Shown here one piece after another: positions 54,370-64,000 of a DNA stretch of 64,000 bases. This DNA is from Geodermatophilus normandii (GTDB taxonomy: Bacteria > Actinomycetota > Actinomycetes > Mycobacteriales > Geodermatophilaceae), in the NCBI RefSeq assembly GCF_003182485.1, contig NZ_QGTX01000001.1, forward strand, positions 1,260,001-1,324,000, given 5' to 3'. The position numbers were made by a program, and so were the translations under genes. Positions within the stretch are counted from its first letter, which is position 1. Each line of letters starts with the position of its first letter. The notes below the pieces were generated by a model. That model was given only the letters and a program-made list of their open reading frames with translations. It had not been told where the DNA came from and made no database searches.

Positions 54370-56127
54370 TCAGACGAGGAGCTGGGCGGTGGCGAGCTCG
54401 CGGTAGAGCGGGCTGGTCTCCACCAGCTCGGCGTGCGTGCCGCGGGCGACCACCCGGCCGCCGTCGAGGACGACGATCTGGTCGCTGTCGAGCACGGTGG
54501 ACAGCCGGTGGGCGACGACGAGCAGCGCGCGGTCGGCGGCCGCGGCGGCCAGGGTCTCGCGCAGCAGGTTCTCGTTGCGCGCGTCGAGGCTGGCGGTCGG
54601 CTCGTCGAGCAGCAGCAGCGCCGGGCGCGACAGCAGCGACCGCGCGATGGCCAGCCGCTGGCGCTCACCGCCGGAGAGCAGCACGCCCTCGTCGCCGACC
54701 GGCACGTCCAGCCCGCGCGCCGAGCGCTGCACCACCGCGGTCAGCCCCACGTCGGCCAGCACCGCCCACAGCTCGTCGTCGCCGGCGTCCGGGGCGGCCA
54801 GCAGCAGGTTCTCCCGCACCGTCCCCGCCAGGACCGGCGCCTCCTGCTCGACGTAGCCCAGCTGCGCGCGCAGCGCCGCCCGTGGCAGCTCGCGGACGTC
54901 GGTGCCGGCCCAGCGGATCGTGCCGCCGGTCAGCGGGTAGAAGCCCTCGACCAGCGCCAGCACCGTGGACTTGCCCGCGCCCGAGGGCCCGACCAGCGCC
55001 ACCCGGCTGCCGGCGGGGACCGACAGCGACACCCCGCGCAGCACCTGCGTGCCGTCGGGGTAGGCGAACGAGACGTCGTCGAGCTCGAGCAGCGGGACGC
55101 CGTCCGCGGGCCGGCGCGGTGCCGTGGTCGCCCCGCCGACCTCGGCGACGTCGTCGCGCTCCGGATCGAGGACCAGCACCTCCTGGATGCGGGCCAGCGC
55201 GCCGAGGCCGGTCTGCAGCTGGGTCCACGCCGAGATCGCCTGCCCCAGCGGCATGACCAGCAGGAACAGGTAGAGGATGAACGCGACCAGGTCGGCGACG
55301 GCGATGGAGCCGGTGGCCACGCGGTAGCCGCCGAGCCCCAGCACGGCCAGGAACGCGCCCTGCACGGCGATCGACCCGGCCGGCGCCACGAACGCCTCCA
55401 CCCGGGCGACCGAGACGCCCGCCCGGTAGGCGCGCTCGGCACTGGCGCCCACGGCGCGGACCTCCCGGGCGGTGGCGCCGCTGGCCCGGATGGTGCGCAC
55501 CGCCGACAGCGCCCGCTCGACGGCCGCCGTCATCGCGCCGACCTCCTCCTGCGCCCGACGCGACAGCGCCCGGATCCGCCGGCTGCTGAGCACCACCACG
55601 GTCATGCCGACCGCCACGGCGGCGACGGTCACCAGCAGCAGCCAGACGTCGACCAGCACCATCGCCACGAGTGCGCCGACGCCGACCACCGCCGAGCCCA
55701 CGACCTCGACCACACCCGAGGTGACCGTCGCACGCAGCAGCGTGGTGTCCGCGCCGACCCGCGACATCAGGTCACCGGTCCGGCGGCGGTCGTACTCCGC
55801 GACCGGGAGCCGCAGCAGCCGGTCGGCGACCGTCCGGCGGGTGGTGAGGACGACACCCTCCCCCGTGCGCTGCAGCACGTAGGACTGCACCGCGTTCAGC
55901 ACCGCCCCGGCCACCAGGACCACCACGAGCGCCGCCACGGCCGGCAGCAGCGGGTCACCGGCGCCGACGGCGGAGATCACGCGGCCGGTCAGCGCGGGCT
56001 GGGCCAGCGCGGCCGCCGCGCCCACCAGCGACAGCCCCGCGGCGAGCAGCAACGGGCGGCGGTGCGGGCGGACCAGCGGCAGGAGGTCGCGCAGGCCCGC
56101 GGCCGGCGGCCCGTCCGGGGTGCTCAG
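54370..56127 (-). CDS. ABC exporter half-transporter (membrane plus ATPase)
   Basis: 585 residues. Six membrane spans, then the nucleotide-binding domain: Walker A GPSGAGKST, signature LSGGERQRLAIARSLL, Walker B LLLLDEPTASLD, VAHRLSTV. Substrate unknown. No ATG or GTG lies before the first span. A CTG at 56127 overlaps the upstream gene's stop as CTGA and gives LSTPDGPPAAGLRDLLPLVRPHRRPLL, the usual layout, so a CTG start is proposed. Confidence 0.85.
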   Translation of the reverse strand: MSTPDGPPAAGLRDLLPLVRPHRRPLLLAAGLSLVGAAAALAQPALTGRVISAVGAGDPLLPAVAALVVVLVAGAVLNAVQSYVLQRTGEGVVLTTRRTVADRLLRLPVAEYDRRRTGDLMSRVGADTTLLRATVTSGVVEVVGSAVVGVGALVAMVLVDVWLLLVTVAAVAVGMTVVVLSSRRIRALSRRAQEEVGAMTAAVERALSAVRTIRASGATAREVRAVGASAERAYRAGVSVARVEAFVAPAGSIAVQGAFLAVLGLGGYRVATGSIAVADLVAFILYLFLLVMPLGQAISAWTQLQTGLGALARIQEVLVLDPERDDVAEVGGATTAPRRPADGVPLLELDDVSFAYPDGTQVLRGVSLSVPAGSRVALVGPSGAGKSTVLALVEGFYPLTGGTIRWAGTDVRELPRAALRAQLGYVEQEAPVLAGTVRENLLLAAPDAGDDELWAVLADVGLTAVVQRSARGLDVPVGDEGVLLSGGERQRLAIARSLLSRPALLLLDEPTASLDARNENLLRETLAAAAADRALLVVAHRLSTVLDSDQIVVLDGGRVVARGTHAELVETSPLYRELATAQLLV

Positions 56128-56909
56128 GGGACGCCGGCCAGGGCGGAGACCATCGCGCCCAGCAGGCGGGCGTGATGCTCGATCAGCTCGGGACGGTGGC
56201 CGTCGGGACGGATCGCGGCCAGGTGGCCGGCGGCGGCCCAGAACTCGTCGCCGTCGTCGGAGTTCATGAGCAGGCCGCGCACGGTGACGTCGCCGACCAG
56301 CCGGCGCACCGCCTCGCCGTCCTCGGCGGCCAGCAGCACCCAGCGGGCGTCGAAGGCCTCGTCGCCGCTGGGCACGTGCAGCAGGCCGCCGGTACGGTGC
56401 CTCCAGAAGCGGGCCGGCGAGAGCCGCAGGCCCGGCAGCGGCAGGAGCACCGGCGCGGCAGTGACCGCGTACTCCGGCACGGTGTACCGCTTGTCGACGA
56501 AGACGACGTCGAAGGCGACCAACTCCAGCCTCCCGCTCCGACCGCGCATCACGCCGGCCGGCCGGTGGTCCCTCGTCGCGCGCACCGGGGCGGAGGCCAC
56601 CAGCTCGGCGAGGACGGCGTCCTGCGGAGCGGTGCCGTCGGAGATCTCCCAGCCGTGCTGCAGCGCCCAGCCCTGCGCACCGACGGTGTCGCCGCGGTAG
56701 GCGAAGACCTGCTCCACCACCGACGGCGCCCGGGGCGCACGGCCGGACCCGACGGTCACCGGAACGCCCTGCGGCGCGCGGTCGTCGTCGCCGAACCGGC
56801 CGGGCTCCTGCCGGTCGTCCGAGCGCGGGTCGTCCGAGCGCGGGTCGTCGTACCGCGGGTCGTCGTCACGCGGGTCGTCGCCGGGCCGGTCGTCGCGGGG
56901 GCTGCTCAT
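56124..56909 (-). CDS. Unknown protein with Asp/Arg repeat N-terminus
   Basis: 261 residues from ATG 56909. The N-terminus is repeated DDPR(S/Y/D) (about 56805-56900, 12-15-bp repeats), likely disordered. The rest is mixed alpha/beta, with PSVVEQVFAYRGDTVGAQGWALQHGW, FDVVFVDKRYTVPEYAV and ARLLGAMVSALAG. No known family recognised. Its stop overlaps the ABC start. Confidence 0.7.
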   Translation of the reverse strand: MSSPRDDRPGDDPRDDDPRYDDPRSDDPRSDDRQEPGRFGDDDRAPQGVPVTVGSGRAPRAPSVVEQVFAYRGDTVGAQGWALQHGWEISDGTAPQDAVLAELVASAPVRATRDHRPAGVMRGRSGRLELVAFDVVFVDKRYTVPEYAVTAAPVLLPLPGLRLSPARFWRHRTGGLLHVPSGDEAFDARWVLLAAEDGEAVRRLVGDVTVRGLLMNSDDGDEFWAAAGHLAAIRPDGHRPELIEHHARLLGAMVSALAGVP

Positions 56910-56922
56910 CGGGGCACCGTCC

Positions 56923-57423
56923 TCATCCGTACGTGTCGCGGGGCCCCCGCCCGCGGACCGACCGCGGGCCCTTCTTCCAGCTGGGGGCCGTCGGTCCGAC
57001 AACGCGCAGCCGCGTCACGACGTCCCCGCCGACCGACGCGCGCAGCTTGGCGAGGATGGTCGGCGCGAGCAGGCGCAGCTGGGTGGCCCAGGCCGTGGAC
57101 TCGGCGACGACGAGCAGCTCGCCCTCGGTGAGCGTCTCCGGCCGGCAGTGGGCGGCGATGTCCTGCCCGACGATCGCCGACCAGCGGCCGAACACCGCGC
57201 CGACCCGGGTCTGCTCGGACCAGTCCTGCGTGCTGACCAGCGAGTCGACCAGGCGGGCCAGCGGCTGCGGGTCGTCCTCGCCGGGGCCCGGGCCGGTCCA
57301 CCGCCGCCGCGGGCCGGCCACCCGGCGCCGGGTGGGCGCCGGGCGGGACGCCGACGCCGCACGCGCGGCCTCGAGCGCGGCGCGGGCGATGTCGCTGGGG
57401 CGGGGCGGCCGGTCGTCAGCCAC
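56923..57423 (-). CDS. DUF721 protein, DciA-like helicase loader
   Basis: 166 residues starting GTG 57423 ([21 protein letters not shown]). The DUF721/DciA core is [57 protein letters not shown]. DciA helps load the replicative helicase; the actinobacterial gene usually overlaps the end of recF. In this sequence no stop separates it from recF (see recF). Confidence 0.9.
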   Translation of the reverse strand: MADDRPPRPSDIARAALEAARAASASRPAPTRRRVAGPRRRWTGPGPGEDDPQPLARLVDSLVSTQDWSEQTRVGAVFGRWSAIVGQDIAAHCRPETLTEGELLVVAESTAWATQLRLLAPTILAKLRASVGGDVVTRLRVVGPTAPSWKKGPRSVRGRGPRDTYG

Positions 57424-58599
57424 CGGGCACCTCCCCGGCCGGCTCCGCGGGGGTGGCCCGACCAGCGTCGCCGTGCCCTCGCCGACCTCCACGCGGGCTC
57501 CCCTCAGCTCGTCGGGCACGTCGTCGAGGACGGCGGCGGTGATGAGCGTCTGCTCGGCGGACCGGGCGACCTCGGCCAGCGCCGCGCGCCGCCCGGCGTC
57601 CAGGGTGGCGAAGACGTCGTCGAGCACCAGGATCGGCTCCTCCCCGTCGGCGCGCAGCAGGCCGAAGCAGCCGAGCTTGAGCGCCAGGGCCAGCGACCAG
57701 GACTCGCCGTGGCTGGCGAAGCCCTTGGCCGGGACACCGCCGAGGTGCAGGACCAGGTCGTCGCGGTGCGGGCCGACCAGCGTCATCCCCCGGTCCACCT
57801 CGTCGCGGCGCCGCTCGGCGATCCGCTCGCGCAGCGCCGCCGACAGCCCGGCCGCGCTCGGCGTCGGGGCGTCCGGGGCCGGCGGGGTGCCGTCGCCGGC
57901 CAGTGGCACGGTGCTCGCGTACCCGAGCCCGGCCGCCGCGCCGCCCGCGCCGGCCACGGTGGCGTAGGCACGCGCGACGTGCGGGGCCAGGTCGGCGACC
58001 AGTGCGAGGCGGGCGGCCAGCAGCTGCCCGCCGTAGTCGACGAGGTGGGCGTCCCAGACGTCGAGGGTGGCCAGGGCGTCGCCGCGGGCCATCCGCGCCG
58101 TCTTGAGCAGGGCGTTGCGCTGCTTGAGCACCCGGTCGTAGTCGCTGCGGACGCCGGCCAGCCGCGGGGTGCGGCTGACCAGCAGGTCGTCGAGGAACCG
58201 GCGGCGCTCGGCGGGGTCGCCGCGCACCAGCGCGAGGTCCTCGGGGGCGAAGAGCACGCTCTTCACCAGCCCGAGGAGCTCGCGCGGGCGCGGCAGCGCG
58301 GCGCGGTTGACCCGGACGCGGTTGGCCCGGCCCGGGTTGACCTCCACCTCGACGAGCAGCTCGCGGTCCTCCCGGCGCAGCGCCGCGCGGACGACCGCCT
58401 GCCCCGCGCCGTGGCGGACCAGCGGCGCGTCGGCCGACACGCGGTGGCTGCTCATGGTCGCGAGGTAGCCGACCGCCTCGACGAGGTTGGTCTTGCCCTC
58501 GCCGTTGCGGCCGACGAACACCGTCGGGCCCGGCCGCAGCGCCAGGTCGACCTTCTCCCAGCTGCGGAAGTCCACCAGCTGCAGGTGCCGGACGTACAC
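57416..58599 (-). CDS. recF: RecF, replication/repair protein; end depends on a one-base break
   Basis: SMC-like ATPase for loading RecA at gaps. Walker [10 protein letters not shown], signature [14 protein letters not shown], Walker [16 protein letters not shown] 58599. Read as written, the frame enters [10 protein letters not shown] and fuses to the DUF721 gene (to 56923, 558 residues). One extra G near 57457-57459 gives [16 protein letters not shown] with TGA at 57416-57418, overlapping the DUF721 GTG by 8 bp, the usual arrangement. The fusion is therefore doubtful. Confidence 0.9.
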
Positions 58600-58632
58600 C
58601 TCAGCGCCCGGCGGGGAGGACGGCCGCGGTGC

Positions 58633-59565
<933 letters not shown>

Positions 59566-59661
59566 GGCTCCGTCCTTCCTTCGCAGGTCGTCATGGCACG
59601 GGCGCACGCGACGGTGCGCCGCCCGCGGTGTGCGGTGCCCTCGCCGACCGCCCGGGACACC

Positions 59662-60825
59662 TCAGCCGGGCAGGCGCACCGGCATGATCAGGTAGCGGTA
59701 GCTGCCGGGACGCTCCGCGGGCCGCTGCCCGCCGTCCGCGTCGTCGGTGGCCGGCTCCTCGACGCCGGAGAGCACCGCGGGCTTGAGCGGGCTGGTGAAG
59801 TCCATCCGCGCCCGGCCGGTGTGGACCGCGGCCAGCCCGTCGAGCAGGAACGTCGGGTTGAAGCCGATGGTCAGCGGATCGCCGTCGAAGTCGACGTCGC
59901 AGCGCTCCTCGGCCTGGCCCTCGTCGTCGCTGCCGCCGGCCCGCAGGGTGACCTGCCCCGGCGTGAACTCGCAGCGCAGCGGCGTGCCCCGCTCGGCGAC
60001 CAGCGCCACCCGCTTGGCGGCGTCGGTGAACTGCACGACCGGCAGCGTCGCGTGCGCGGCGGACTCGCTCGGCATGATCGCCCGGTACTTGACGAACTCG
60101 GCGTCGAGCAGGCGGGTGGTCGTCTGCCGGTCCTTGCCCGACAGGCCGAGGATCCCCTCGCCCGAGCCGCCGGAGGACAGCGAGACGACGATCTCCGGGC
60201 CGCTGGTCAGGGTGCGGGCGGCGTCGGCGAGGGTGCGCGCCGGGACCAGCACCGCAGCGGAGGTGCCGGGGGTCTCCGGGCGCCAGGCGAACTCGCGCAC
60301 GGCCAGCCGGTAGCGGTCGGTGGCGGCGAGCGTCACCCGGTCGTCCTCGATCTCCAGCCGGACGCCGGTGAGCATGGGGAGGGTGTCGTCCCGGCCGGCG
60401 GCGACGGCGACCTGGCCGACGGCCTCGGCGAAGACGTCGCTGTCCACGACCCCGGCCGACGACGGCATCGACGGCAGGGACGGGTAGTCCTCCACCGGCA
60501 GGGTCGGGAGGCTGAAGCGGGCGTTGCCGCAGGTGATGGACAGCCGCGGTCCCTCGGCCCGGACGTCGACCGGGTGCGGCGGCAGTGCGCGGGTGATCTC
60601 GGCCAGCAGCCGGCCGGGGACCAGCACCCGGCCGCTCTCACCGGCCTGCACGTCGACCTCCGCGCGCGCGGACACCTCGTAGTCGAACCCGGACACCGAC
60701 AGCTGGCTGCCGTCGACCTCGAGCAGGATCCCGGCGAGGACCGGCACCGACGGCCGCGGCGGGAGGCTGCGCGCCGTCCACGCGACGGCATCGGCGAGCA
60801 CCTCGCGTGTCACCCGGAACTCCAT
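59662..60825 (-). CDS. dnaN: DNA polymerase III sliding clamp (beta)
   Basis: 387 residues, three-clamp-domain protein starting MEFRVTREVLADAVAWTARSLP and ending SYRYLIMPVRLPG, the usual C-terminal LMPVRL. ATG 60825. Confidence 0.97.
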   Translation of the reverse strand: MEFRVTREVLADAVAWTARSLPPRPSVPVLAGILLEVDGSQLSVSGFDYEVSARAEVDVQAGESGRVLVPGRLLAEITRALPPHPVDVRAEGPRLSITCGNARFSLPTLPVEDYPSLPSMPSSAGVVDSDVFAEAVGQVAVAAGRDDTLPMLTGVRLEIEDDRVTLAATDRYRLAVREFAWRPETPGTSAAVLVPARTLADAARTLTSGPEIVVSLSSGGSGEGILGLSGKDRQTTTRLLDAEFVKYRAIMPSESAAHATLPVVQFTDAAKRVALVAERGTPLRCEFTPGQVTLRAGGSDDEGQAEERCDVDFDGDPLTIGFNPTFLLDGLAAVHTGRARMDFTSPLKPAVLSGVEEPATDDADGGQRPAERPGSYRYLIMPVRLPG

Positions 60826-61644
60826 GACCGATCCACCCCAGCTCTGCACGGCCCACTGCTGTCGTCTGTGCACCCGTGTCCCCCGACGTCCGTGCAGACC
60901 GGGAGCGGTGCGTCGTTCATCGTGCCCGTCGGGGCGTGGATCGGGGAACCCGGGACCCGATCAGGTGCTCGCGGGTGCTCGTCGCTGCGGCCGCCGGAGG
61001 CGTCGGGAGACCCTCCGGGCCGCAGCGTCCCCACCCCTACTGGGGTTCGAGAAATCCCGGTCTCTCTCCCTCATCTCCGTCATCACCGGTGTGGAAGCTG
61101 GGGATCGAGGCCCTCTCCGCAGGTCAGCGCCCGAGTCGACATGTTGGCCCGCTGTGGGGAACCCGTGTGCCCCTGTTGTCGACACGTGGACATCTCGACG
61201 GCCGTGCACAGTCACCGTCCGTCGTCCACGTCCTGTCCCCGCCTCTCCCCCTGCCTGTCCCCAGTCCGTGCCCAGGTCGTCCGGGCCCGCGACGGCCGGC
61301 GCCGGCAGGAGGTGGGGACGGCGACCCGCTGCGGGGACGAAGACGCAGGTCAGCGCGGTGGGCCGGGGCTCCGTGCACACATGGGGAACGACCTGGGGAC
61401 GGCACGCGGTGCCACGGGGGCCCGCGGCACAGGCGGTCACCCTCCGATCACGATCTCCCCAGGGTGTGCACATCCCTGGGGACAACTCGGCGCGATGTCG
61501 ACAGCCGAGCGGCAGGTGACCGCCGCGCGACCGCGGCAGGACGGGCGACGACCCGCACCGGAGGAGGTCCCCCGGCTGTGGACAGCTCGCGCGGTGTCCA
61601 CACCGACCGGCCGGCGCCGACCGCCGGCGGGCCTACTGGTGGGC
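60826..61644. other. Likely oriC, dnaA-dnaN intergenic region
   Basis: 819 bp with no gene. DnaA-box-like 9-mers at most one base from TTGTCCACA: 61176-61184 (plus), 61477-61485 (minus), 61577-61585 (minus), 61594-61602 (plus), and weaker ones (61185-61193, 61222, 61255). A less GC-rich stretch (61030-61090) could be the unwinding element. The place and boxes match actinobacterial oriC. Confidence 0.75.
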
Positions 61645-63438
61645 CTACTGGCGGGCGCGGCTCTTGATGCGCGCGGTCAGCTCCGTGACCTGGGTGTACG
61701 TGGCGCGGCGCTCGCTCATCAGGTTGGTGATCTTCTTGACGGCGTGCATGACCGTGGTGTGGTCCTTGCCGCCGAAGGAGGCGCCGATCCGCGGCAGGGA
61801 CAGCTCGGTGAGCTCCCGGCACAGGTACATGGCGATCTGTCGGGCGTTGACCAGCGTGCGGCTGCGGTTGGCGCCCTGCAGCTCCTCCATCGTCACGGAG
61901 AAGTACTCCGCGGTCGCGGCCATGATGATCGCCGCGGTGATCTGCGGGCCCTGCTCGTCGCTGATCAGGTCCTTGAGCACCAGCTCGGCCAGCGGCAGGT
62001 CGACCTGTTGCTTGTTGAGGCTGGCGAAGGCGGTCACCCGGATCAGCGCGCCCTCGAGCTCGCGGATGTTGGTCTGCACCTTGCTGGCGATGAACTCCAG
62101 CACCGCGTCGGGCACCTGCAGCCGCTCGCCGTAGGCCTTCTTCCGCAGGATCGCGATGCGGGTCTCGAGGTCCGGCGCCTGGACGTCGGTGATGAGCCCC
62201 CACTCGAACCGCGTGCGCAGCCGGTCCTCCAGCGTCGTCAGCTTCTTCGGCGCCCGGTCGGACGTGATGACGATCTGCTTGCTGGCGTTGTGGAGCGTGT
62301 TGAAGGTGTGGAAGAACTCCTCCTGCGTCCGCTCGGCGCGCTCCAGGAACTGGATGTCGTCGATGAGCAGGAAGTCGATGTCCCGGTACCGGCGGCGGAA
62401 GTCCTCGGCCCGGCCGGAGTGCACCAGGTTGATGAACTCGTTGGTGAACTCCTCGGTGCTGACGTAGCGCACCCGCACGTTGGGGAACATCCGCGCCGCG
62501 TAGTGCCCGATCGCGTGCAGCAGGTGGGTCTTGCCGAGACCGGAGTCGCCGTAGACGAACAGCGGGTTGTAGGCCCGTGCCGGGGCCTCCGCGACGGCGA
62601 CCGCCGCGGCGTGGGCGAAGCGGTTGCTGTTGCCGATGACGAAGCTGTCGAAGACGTACTTCGGGTTCAGGCCGGGGTCGAGGCCGGCCGGCGGACGGCG
62701 GTCGCCGAACAGCGGCACCGCGCCGCCGGAGGTCCGGCCGGAGGCCCCGCTCCGGCGCTGCGCGGGCTCCTCGGGGGCGTCGTCACCGAGGTCGAAGGGC
62801 AGCACCTCGGCACCCTCGCCGGCCGGCACCCCGCGGCGCCGGCCTCCGCTGCGCCCGCGGCCCGCGGGGCTCCAGTCGGTCCCGGGCCACTCGCCCGCCC
62901 CGTCACCGGCCCCTGACGGCGGCTCGGCGGTGGCCGCCGGCGGGACGGCGTCGTGACGCGGGGCGTCGTAGGGCGAGTGGGGACCGGGCTCGAACGGCGA
63001 GGGCTCGAACGGCGAGGGCTCGAACGGTGCGCGCTCCAGCGGCCGCGCGTCGCTGCGCACCCCGAAGGCGCTGCGGCCGTCGTCGGCACGCTCGCGGTCC
63101 TCGTCGGTGGGGTCGGCCTCGACCGGGGTCCACGGGCGGCGGGTCGGCGCCTCCGCGGGCTCCGGGGCGGCCGACGCCGGGGCGTCCTCGAGCTGGATGG
63201 CGACGCCGATGTCGCGGCCGAGCTGCTCCGACAGCGCCTCGGCGAGCACCCGGCGCATCCGGGACTCCAGCACGGTCTGGGTGAACTCGTTGGGTGCGGC
63301 CAGCACCGCGGTGCCGCCGACGAGCCCCACCGGCCGGGTGAGGTTGAGCATCGCGTTCTGCTGCCGGGTCAGGCTGGTGGCCAGCCGCTCGCGGACCGAG
63401 TCCCAGACCTCCGCCAGGTCCACCGTGGCATCGGCCAT
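61645..63438 (-). CDS. dnaA: Chromosomal replication initiator DnaA
   Basis: 597 residues. Domain I (about 1-90), a long acidic/Pro linker with three 15-bp repeats (62987-63031, FEPSP units), AAA+ domain ([25 protein letters not shown]) and the DNA-binding signature [18 protein letters not shown] 63438 with GGGGAGGAC upstream. Confidence 0.97.
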   Translation of the reverse strand: MADATVDLAEVWDSVRERLATSLTRQQNAMLNLTRPVGLVGGTAVLAAPNEFTQTVLESRMRRVLAEALSEQLGRDIGVAIQLEDAPASAAPEPAEAPTRRPWTPVEADPTDEDRERADDGRSAFGVRSDARPLERAPFEPSPFEPSPFEPGPHSPYDAPRHDAVPPAATAEPPSGAGDGAGEWPGTDWSPAGRGRSGGRRRGVPAGEGAEVLPFDLGDDAPEEPAQRRSGASGRTSGGAVPLFGDRRPPAGLDPGLNPKYVFDSFVIGNSNRFAHAAAVAVAEAPARAYNPLFVYGDSGLGKTHLLHAIGHYAARMFPNVRVRYVSTEEFTNEFINLVHSGRAEDFRRRYRDIDFLLIDDIQFLERAERTQEEFFHTFNTLHNASKQIVITSDRAPKKLTTLEDRLRTRFEWGLITDVQAPDLETRIAILRKKAYGERLQVPDAVLEFIASKVQTNIRELEGALIRVTAFASLNKQQVDLPLAELVLKDLISDEQGPQITAAIIMAATAEYFSVTMEELQGANRSRTLVNARQIAMYLCRELTELSLPRIGASFGGKDHTTVMHAVKKITNLMSERRATYTQVTELTARIKSRARQ

Positions 63439-64000
63439 GACCGTGTCCTCCCCTTGCAGATCGTCCCCGCTGTCACGACCTCGGTGCCCCCAAGGCCGGC
63501 GTCCCCCGCGCCGCGGCCGTCCAGGGTGTGGACATCCGGGCACACGGGATCCACACGAGTGTCCACAGGCTGTGCACGACTGGCGACAGGGCGCCTTGTC
63601 GACCCGCTGGTGCGGGACAGTCCCGGCGACGTCGCTGGTCGGGAGGGAGGTCGTGATACGGCTCGAGGCGGACGGCGGTCAGGTCGACCGGGTGGTCGGC
63701 CCCCGGTTCGGACGTACGGCCCGGACCGGAGCGACGGCGACGCTAACAGCCCCGTCCACAGCCCGGCAACGACGTCCAGGGACGCTGGGGACGCCCGGTG
63801 CGCGTGTCGTCCGGCGTGTCGTCCCCGCGCGGTCGGCGTGCCGACACCGACCGTCCGCCCGGCCCGGGCACCATGACGGGTCGCCGTCCGCCGGACGGCG
63901 CGACGCGGGAGGCCGGCCACGGCGTCCTCGGTCCTGGCGGACCTCGGTTATGCTGGTCGGAGTCTGTGGACCGGTCCGGGCACTCGTCGGAGCCGAGCCG
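63439..64000. promoter_or_regulatory. dnaA promoter region with DnaA boxes
   Basis: 562 bp without a gene. DnaA-box-like 9-mers at 63527-63535 (minus) and 63559-63567 (plus), one base from consensus. A minus-strand promoter candidate: -35 TTGCCG (63769-63764), 18-bp spacer, -10 TAGCGT (63745-63740), which would give a roughly 290-base leader carrying those boxes, fitting dnaA self-control. Confidence 0.5.
63949..63954 (+). promoter_or_regulatory. -10 element TATGCT, probably of rpmH
   Basis: TATGCT on the plus strand near the right edge. rpmH divergent from dnaA is the standard order, so the gene should start just beyond the window; inferred. Confidence 0.45.

Overview
The window is about 64 kb of very GC-rich chromosome from an actinobacterium. 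Gene order around the origin (dnaA, dnaN, gnd, recF, a DUF721/DciA gene, gyrB, gyrA, a DUF3566 gene, tRNA-Ile, a DLW-39 gene, tRNA-Ala, then ppiA, rhomboid, crgA, trpG and the pknB/pknA/pbpA/rodA/pstP/fhaB/fhaA block) is the conserved actinobacterial origin neighbourhood, as in Mycobacterium. GTG starts, GC-biased third codon positions, a DUF222/HNH gene, and the IniB, Hsp70, dynamin and LuxR genes at the left end suggest Geodermatophilaceae (Blastococcus, Geodermatophilus, Modestobacter). The family is an inference, not proven.

Right part (about 46.4-64 kb): origin, initiator and replication genes. dnaA, dnaN, gnd, recF, dciA, an unknown gene and an ABC exporter all run leftwards, followed by gyrB and gyrA. 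The dnaA-dnaN gap (60826-61644) and the region upstream of dnaA (63439-64000) hold DnaA-box-like 9-mers; the first is the likely oriC. A probable rpmH promoter points off the right edge.

Middle part (about 29-46.4 kb): the cell-wall growth and signalling operon fhaA-fhaB-(32-residue ORF)-pstP-rodA-pbpA-pknA-pknB runs rightwards with coupled starts and stops. It is followed by convergent trpG, a DUF881 gene, crgA, a PH-domain gene, rhomboid, ppiA, a chemoreceptor and a GAF-ANTAR regulator. A second group of DnaA-box-like 9-mers lies after crgA.

Left-middle part (about 8.2-29 kb): ordinary accessory metabolism and regulation. It includes MarR-SRPBCC, GntR, a metallophosphoesterase, a CYTH-CHAD protein and a PRC-barrel/DUF2382 protein. 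A six-gene leftward chain runs epimerase, MOSC, S4, RNB, aminotransferase, omega-amidase-like. Then come a sigma factor with its membrane partner and a TetR gene divergent from an acyl-CoA dehydrogenase.

Left end (1-8.25 kb): a divergent module of a bacterial dynamin and an IniB-type secreted or surface protein on one side, and a membrane-anchored Hsp70-like actin-fold ATPase coupled to a large ATP-binding LuxR regulator on the other. This is the most interesting accessory system here, probably for membrane maintenance under envelope stress.

Four genes (IniB-like, Hsp70-like, pknA, recF) each show an apparent loss of one base in a G/C run inside a low-complexity or terminal segment. Either the consensus has homopolymer errors or these tracts are slippage-prone. 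Raw reads would decide.
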